DNA of 64,000 bases from Acidithiobacillus sp. HP-2. Its GTDB lineage: Bacteria; Pseudomonadota; Gammaproteobacteria; Acidithiobacillales; Acidithiobacillaceae. The DNA is taken from assembly GCF_015100155.1 (NCBI RefSeq), contig NZ_JACKZA010000006.1, positions 62,001 to 126,000 on the forward strand, written 5' to 3'. The position numbers and the translations under genes are program-made. Below are positions 60,876 to 64,000 of this stretch, one piece after another. The notes below the pieces were generated by a model that was given only the letters and a program-made list of their open reading frames with translations, ran no database searches and had not been told where the DNA came from. Within the stretch, counting starts at the first letter, position 1; each line of letters opens with the position of its first letter.

Positions 60876-62210
60876 ATGCCCATACTTGATTTACCTACTC
60901 CCGATTATCCATTCCGACGCCGTCAGCTCATGCAGAAAATGCATGACTCTGCCGTTGCCATTATTCCTACGGCTGTCCCCAAACAGCGTAATAGTGATGT
61001 GCAATATCCGTTTCGCGGCGACAGCGACTTTTTATACCTCACCGGATTTGAGGAGCCTGAGGCCGTCCTCGTCCTGATTCCTGGATATTCTGAGGGAGAG
61101 CAAATTCTGTTCTGCCGTCCTCGTGATCCGGCTCGGGAAACCTGGGATGGGCGCAGGGCGGGTCTGGAGGGGGCGCTGGCCCAATGCCAGGTGGATCGCT
61201 GTTATTCCATTCATGATTTAAATGAGCAAATACCGGCACTTCTGGAAGGCCGGGAGCTTCTGTTTTATCCCATGGGACAAAACAGTGATTTTGACGCCAG
61301 AGTCATGCATTGGCGAAATCTGGCGAAAAGCAAAATTCGTCATGGCATTCGTTATCCGCAGGAAGTGGTGGATGTCGGCGGTCTGATTCATGAAATGCGC
61401 CTATTCAAGGATCCTGCCGAGCTGGAGTGCATGCGGGCCGCTGTCGGCATCAGTGGTGCCGGGCATCGTCATGCCATGCGCCAGTGCCAGCCGGGCATGA
61501 TGGAATATGCCCTGTGCTCGGAAATTGAACATGTTTTTCGGCGCCTGGGTTCACCGAGTGTGGCCTATCCCAGTATTGTTGGCGGCGGTGAAAATGCCTG
61601 TATTCTTCACTACACGGAAAATAATGCGGAATTACGCGACGGAGATCTGGTTCTGATTGATGCCGGGGCAGAAGTTGCTGGATATGCGGGGGATATTACC
61701 CGTACTTTCCCGGTGAATGGTGTGTATAGTCCTGCCCAGCGGGAAATCTACGAAATCGTCCTGGCTGCTCAGGAGGCTGGAATTGCTGCGGTGCAGGCCG
61801 GGAGGCCGGTGTCTGATTATCACGATGAGGCGGTCAAGGTTTTGGTAGATGGCCTGCGTGATCTGAAAATCCTCTCAGGCAGTCGTGATGCCCTGATTGA
61901 ACAGGGAGCCTATAAAGCTTTTTATATGCATGGTACCGGTCACTGGTTGGGCCTGGATGTGCACGATGTGGGACATTATCGCAATAAAGACAAGACCTCG
62001 CGCAAACTGGAACCGGGAATGGTATTGACGGTAGAGCCGGGTCTGTACTTTGCTCCAGCGAATCTTTCGGTACCGGAAAGGTGGCGGGGAATCGGCATCC
62101 GGATCGAAGACGATGTGGTGGTAACAGCGGCCGACCCCGAGATTCTTTCGCAAAATGTCCCTAAAAAAGTGGCAGACATTGAGGCAACGATGGCTGCGGG
62201 GCCGGCCTGA
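60876..62210 (+). CDS. pepP: Xaa-Pro aminopeptidase
   Basis: A 444-residue metallopeptidase removing N-terminal residues before proline. N-terminal creatinase-like domain (YPFRRRQLMQKM, DSDFLYLTGFEEPEAVLVLIPG); pita-bread domain with metal ligands in DAGAEVAGYAGDITRTFP, HGTGHWLGLDVHD, LTVEPGLYF and GIRIEDDVVV. Start at 60876 with GGAGG upstream. Confidence 0.95.
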   Translation: MPILDLPTPDYPFRRRQLMQKMHDSAVAIIPTAVPKQRNSDVQYPFRGDSDFLYLTGFEEPEAVLVLIPGYSEGEQILFCRPRDPARETWDGRRAGLEGALAQCQVDRCYSIHDLNEQIPALLEGRELLFYPMGQNSDFDARVMHWRNLAKSKIRHGIRYPQEVVDVGGLIHEMRLFKDPAELECMRAAVGISGAGHRHAMRQCQPGMMEYALCSEIEHVFRRLGSPSVAYPSIVGGGENACILHYTENNAELRDGDLVLIDAGAEVAGYAGDITRTFPVNGVYSPAQREIYEIVLAAQEAGIAAVQAGRPVSDYHDEAVKVLVDGLRDLKILSGSRDALIEQGAYKAFYMHGTGHWLGLDVHDVGHYRNKDKTSRKLEPGMVLTVEPGLYFAPANLSVPERWRGIGIRIEDDVVVTAADPEILSQNVPKKVADIEATMAAGPA

Positions 62211-62220
62211 ACGGAAGTGT

Positions 62221-62805
62221 TCAGATGCCGCTGGTACTGGGTTTGCTGGAATGCACAAAACGCAAGCGGGCTTTTCGAACACCAAAGTCCATTGCTTGCT
62301 GGACGCTGCCCATCAGAATATCGGCGGCCATGTGGTAACGGGGATTCATGGTGTCCCATACGATGCCATGAATGATTTTTCCCGAAGAGAGAACGATGTT
62401 GATTTGTTCTCCACAGCGATTGCTGCCATTGCTGCGAAAGAAAAGATCAGGCGACAGGGCGATCTGATCAGGCCGGGTGGGTCCGCAGGCTGACATGCCA
62501 GGATTGCTGTTGGTCTGGCTGGGTAAAGCGTTATATGCCGTAACCCGGCGCAAATAAAAAACTTGATGGTGAATGATGAGGGCGCCATCCCCTTGCCCAG
62601 CGGCAGATTCATTGCGGGTGTTACTACCTTGATCACTGGTTTTTTCCAGGGAGCCAGATCCAGAAGGGTTCACGACGATGGCTGTTTGCGGAGTGAGTTG
62701 AGTGAGCATCCCGGCTGGCAATCCTGAAGAATTAAATGCCAGAGCATTCGGTAATAATGAAGCCATCAGGGCAACGCACATTCCTGCAGACAGACTTTTA
62801 ATCAT
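62221..62805 (-). CDS. Exported 3D-domain (double-psi barrel) protein
   Basis: A 194-residue protein with a signal peptide (residues 1-23, ALA). Residues about 84-184 (YLRRVTAYNALPSQTNSNPGMSACG, then VWDTMNPRYHMAADILM and AMDFGVRKARLRFV) follow the 3D domain named for three conserved Asp, here D120, D151 and D162. Related folds cleave peptidoglycan (MltA-like). Two Cys (107, 131) may form a disulfide. Convergent with pepP. GGGAGA upstream of ATG 62805. Confidence 0.7.
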   Translation of the reverse strand: MIKSLSAGMCVALMASLLPNALAFNSSGLPAGMLTQLTPQTAIVVNPSGSGSLEKTSDQGSNTRNESAAGQGDGALIIHHQVFYLRRVTAYNALPSQTNSNPGMSACGPTRPDQIALSPDLFFRSNGSNRCGEQINIVLSSGKIIHGIVWDTMNPRYHMAADILMGSVQQAMDFGVRKARLRFVHSSKPSTSGI

Positions 62806-63113
62806 AGGGTTCTCCCGCTTTGAGCTGGCATTCTGGAGCCGGTTCCCAGTCGAAACACAGACGGGCGTTGTTCTCAAATCATGAAAAGGAACAATATTTT
62901 ATAAAAAATCTGGAAAAAATCAAGGAGATAAATTAAATTTATTAAAAACAATCGGTTGCGATTGCATCCGAGCTTGTGCGTGGTGTTGTGCTGCCTTTAT
63001 TGTCAGATAAATTGAAAAATAATAGTACCCATTGTGACGTGGATGCTGGCGTATGGTTATTTTTTTAGTTATGATTCATCTGCTCGTTTTCCAACCCAAC
63101 AAAGGAGACTGCT

Positions 63114-63419
63114 ATGAGCAAGTTTACCACAGCTTTGAAAGTGACTGCGCTGATTTTGCCCTTGGGCCTGGCCGGTTGCGCTACCAGTTCTGACCTCGCT
63201 AAGGTTTCTGCCAAGGCTGATGCCGCGCAGTCCACCGCCAACGAGGCTCTTGCCAAGGCCAATGCCGCACAGGGCACTGCTACTGACGCTTTGAGCAAGG
63301 CTAATGCCGCACAGAGCACGGCTGATCAGGCCATGAGCACTGCCAATGCTGCCAACCAGAAGGCTGAAGAAGCCAATGAGAAGGTAGAGCGCATGTTCAA
63401 AAAGGCGATGATGAAGTAA
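63114..63419 (+). CDS. Alanine-zipper lipoprotein, Lpp/OprI-like
   Basis: A 101-residue lipoprotein: lipobox LAGC (Cys22), then heptads AKADAAQSTANEALAKANAAQGTATDALSKANAAQSTADQA, a long alanine-zipper coiled coil. It ends EKVERMFKKAMMK; the Lys-rich tail could attach to peptidoglycan as in Lpp, though the usual terminal Tyr/Arg-Lys is absent. Probably abundant: strong AAAGGAG, TATGAT upstream as a -10, and a strong terminator. Confidence 0.85.
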   Translation: MSKFTTALKVTALILPLGLAGCATSSDLAKVSAKADAAQSTANEALAKANAAQGTATDALSKANAAQSTADQAMSTANAANQKAEEANEKVERMFKKAMMK

Positions 63420-63442
63420 TTTTATCGTCGTACTGGATGTGC

Positions 63443-63480
63443 AAAGGCCCCGCCGGTTTCCGGCGGGGCCTTTGGTTTTT
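63443..63480 (+). terminator. Strong intrinsic terminator of the Lpp-like gene
   Basis: AAAGGCCCCGCCGG pairs with CCGGCGGGGCCTTT around a TTT loop (14-bp stem), followed by GGTTTTT. Confidence 0.92.
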
Positions 63481-63521
63481 GGTGCTTACATGAGGCTATA
63501 GAAAGTTTGGTGTGGTCTTGA

Positions 63522-63879
63522 TTAACCTGCCTTGCGAAAATGCAAATCCACATGAATATCCACAAAAGGACACAGTACACCCCCACTGGCTGTGCGCTCA
63601 ATCAATCCGAGCTCCGTGAGCACTACCACATCATCATGTACGCGGCGCACATCTCGACCTATCTGCCCGGGCCAGCTCGCGGATGGAGACATCCCCTAAC
63701 CGCATAATCTGGCGTAGTAACGACCAGCGTAATGCCGTTAGTCGGCCAAGAAATACATCCGCTGATTCAAAATTCAGGGTTTCTCCCTGGTAGGTTTCAG
63801 ACTGAGCAGCCTTGCCCGCACTGCGTAGAGCAGCCTGCCAGTCCGGTTGTACGGTAATGGTCAGTGTCCGCGTTTCCAC
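63522..63879 (-). pseudogene. HVO_A0114/TumA-like antitoxin gene with a frameshift
   Basis: From GTG 63879 the frame reads METRTLTITVQPDWQAALRSAGKAA to SIRELARAD and then stops early at 63634. In the next frame, from about 63660, the family continues: GRDVRRVHDDVVVLTELGLIERTASGGV, then PFVDIHVDLHF, stop at 63522. One extra base (or two missing) near 63659-63663 joins the parts into a winged-helix protein of the HVO_A0114 type, antitoxin of the TumE-TumA pair. Immediately upstream, on the same strand, a frame ending IEDFIVEVERWKRGH (stop at 63861) looks like the end of the TumE-type toxin, overlapping the GTG. Confidence 0.6.
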
Positions 63880-63965
63880 CGTTCCACCTCTACAATAAAA
63901 TCCTCAATCAATTGATCCACATTGATAGCGGTACGCGCCAAACAACCATTTTCAGATTGTCACCG
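63861..63965 (-). pseudogene. C-terminal remnant of a TumE-like toxin at the right edge
   Basis: The frame TAINVDQLIEDFIVEVERWKRGH ends at 63861, overlapping the antitoxin start as in intact TumE-TumA pairs. Stops interrupt the frame at about 63963, so the toxin is truncated or frameshifted. Confidence 0.4.
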
Positions 63966-64000
63966 TTAGGTAGGTGCAACATCCCTAAAGCGGGTGATCA

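Noticed and set aside
1-64000. CRISPR arrays, rRNA and tRNA genes
   Set aside because: Looked for regularly spaced repeats and for typical tRNA/rRNA segments by eye; none seen. The palindrome copies are irregularly spaced and not a CRISPR.

Overview
The window looks like a chromosome segment of an acidophilic sulfur oxidiser of the genus Acidithiobacillus. The evidence is a complete sulfur oxygenase reductase gene, housekeeping blocks typical of that lineage (uvrA/ssb, a GH57-based glycogen cluster, rpsF-rpsR-rplI-dnaB, alr-radA) and a moderate G+C content. The genus call is inferred from protein resemblance and from the sor gene; I could not run a search, and the species is not determined (a thiooxidans-like lineage is plausible).

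Layout. Positions 1-2.5 kb hold a gene cut by the left edge, an exported aromatic/His/Pro-rich protein with a small lipoprotein, an intrinsic terminator that ends no visible gene, and a small winged-helix protein. Positions 2.5-10.35 kb are a block of conjugative-element backbone, almost all on the minus strand: topB, a TraB-like protein, two small proteins, a TraF-like peptidase, a possible ribbon-helix-helix protein, parA, parB and a zinc-ribbon protein. This block carries seven copies of a 17-bp palindrome, CGTCTACCGGGTAGACG (one copy with one mismatch). Three copies are paired with an 11-mer, GGGTATAGATC. They sit at the heads of the transcription units, which suggests one element-wide operator. 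No integrase, relaxase or att site is visible, so the element is partial here or continues to the left.

Positions 10.9-21 kb are more AT-rich and accessory: a small hypothetical protein, an outer-membrane barrel, a run of small envelope lipoproteins (EexN-like, alanine zipper, DUF3568), an MlaC/HpnM-like protein, a CsbD gene with an apparent frameshift, sor, a coupled three-gene unit (membrane protein, 49-aa protein, PQQ-type beta-propeller) ended by an IS30-type deletion remnant, a dmeRF metal-efflux operon and a COG4705 membrane protein.

Positions 21-64 kb are mostly core genome. They hold a proteostasis/repair run (uvrA, unknown, cnoX, degP), ssb, an inserted Fic gene, a DUF445 gene, a SoxXA-binding-like protein, murI, and a glycogen/maltodextrin cluster (ROK kinase, two GH57 enzymes, glgC, divergent glgB). 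These are followed by nfeD-qmcA, a small island (Imm1-like immunity remnant plus hicAB), pgl, a VIT transporter, cysM, a YdbH/YnbE-YdbL envelope system with YnbE and YdbL fused, a PolB-type exonuclease, rlmD, an L,D-transpeptidase, a KimA-like permease, nagZ, the rpsF-rpsR-DUF2232-rplI-dnaB block, alr-radA, DUF4168, pepP, a 3D-domain protein and an Lpp-like alanine-zipper lipoprotein. At the right edge lies a frameshifted TumA-like antitoxin gene. I saw no rRNA, tRNA or CRISPR array.
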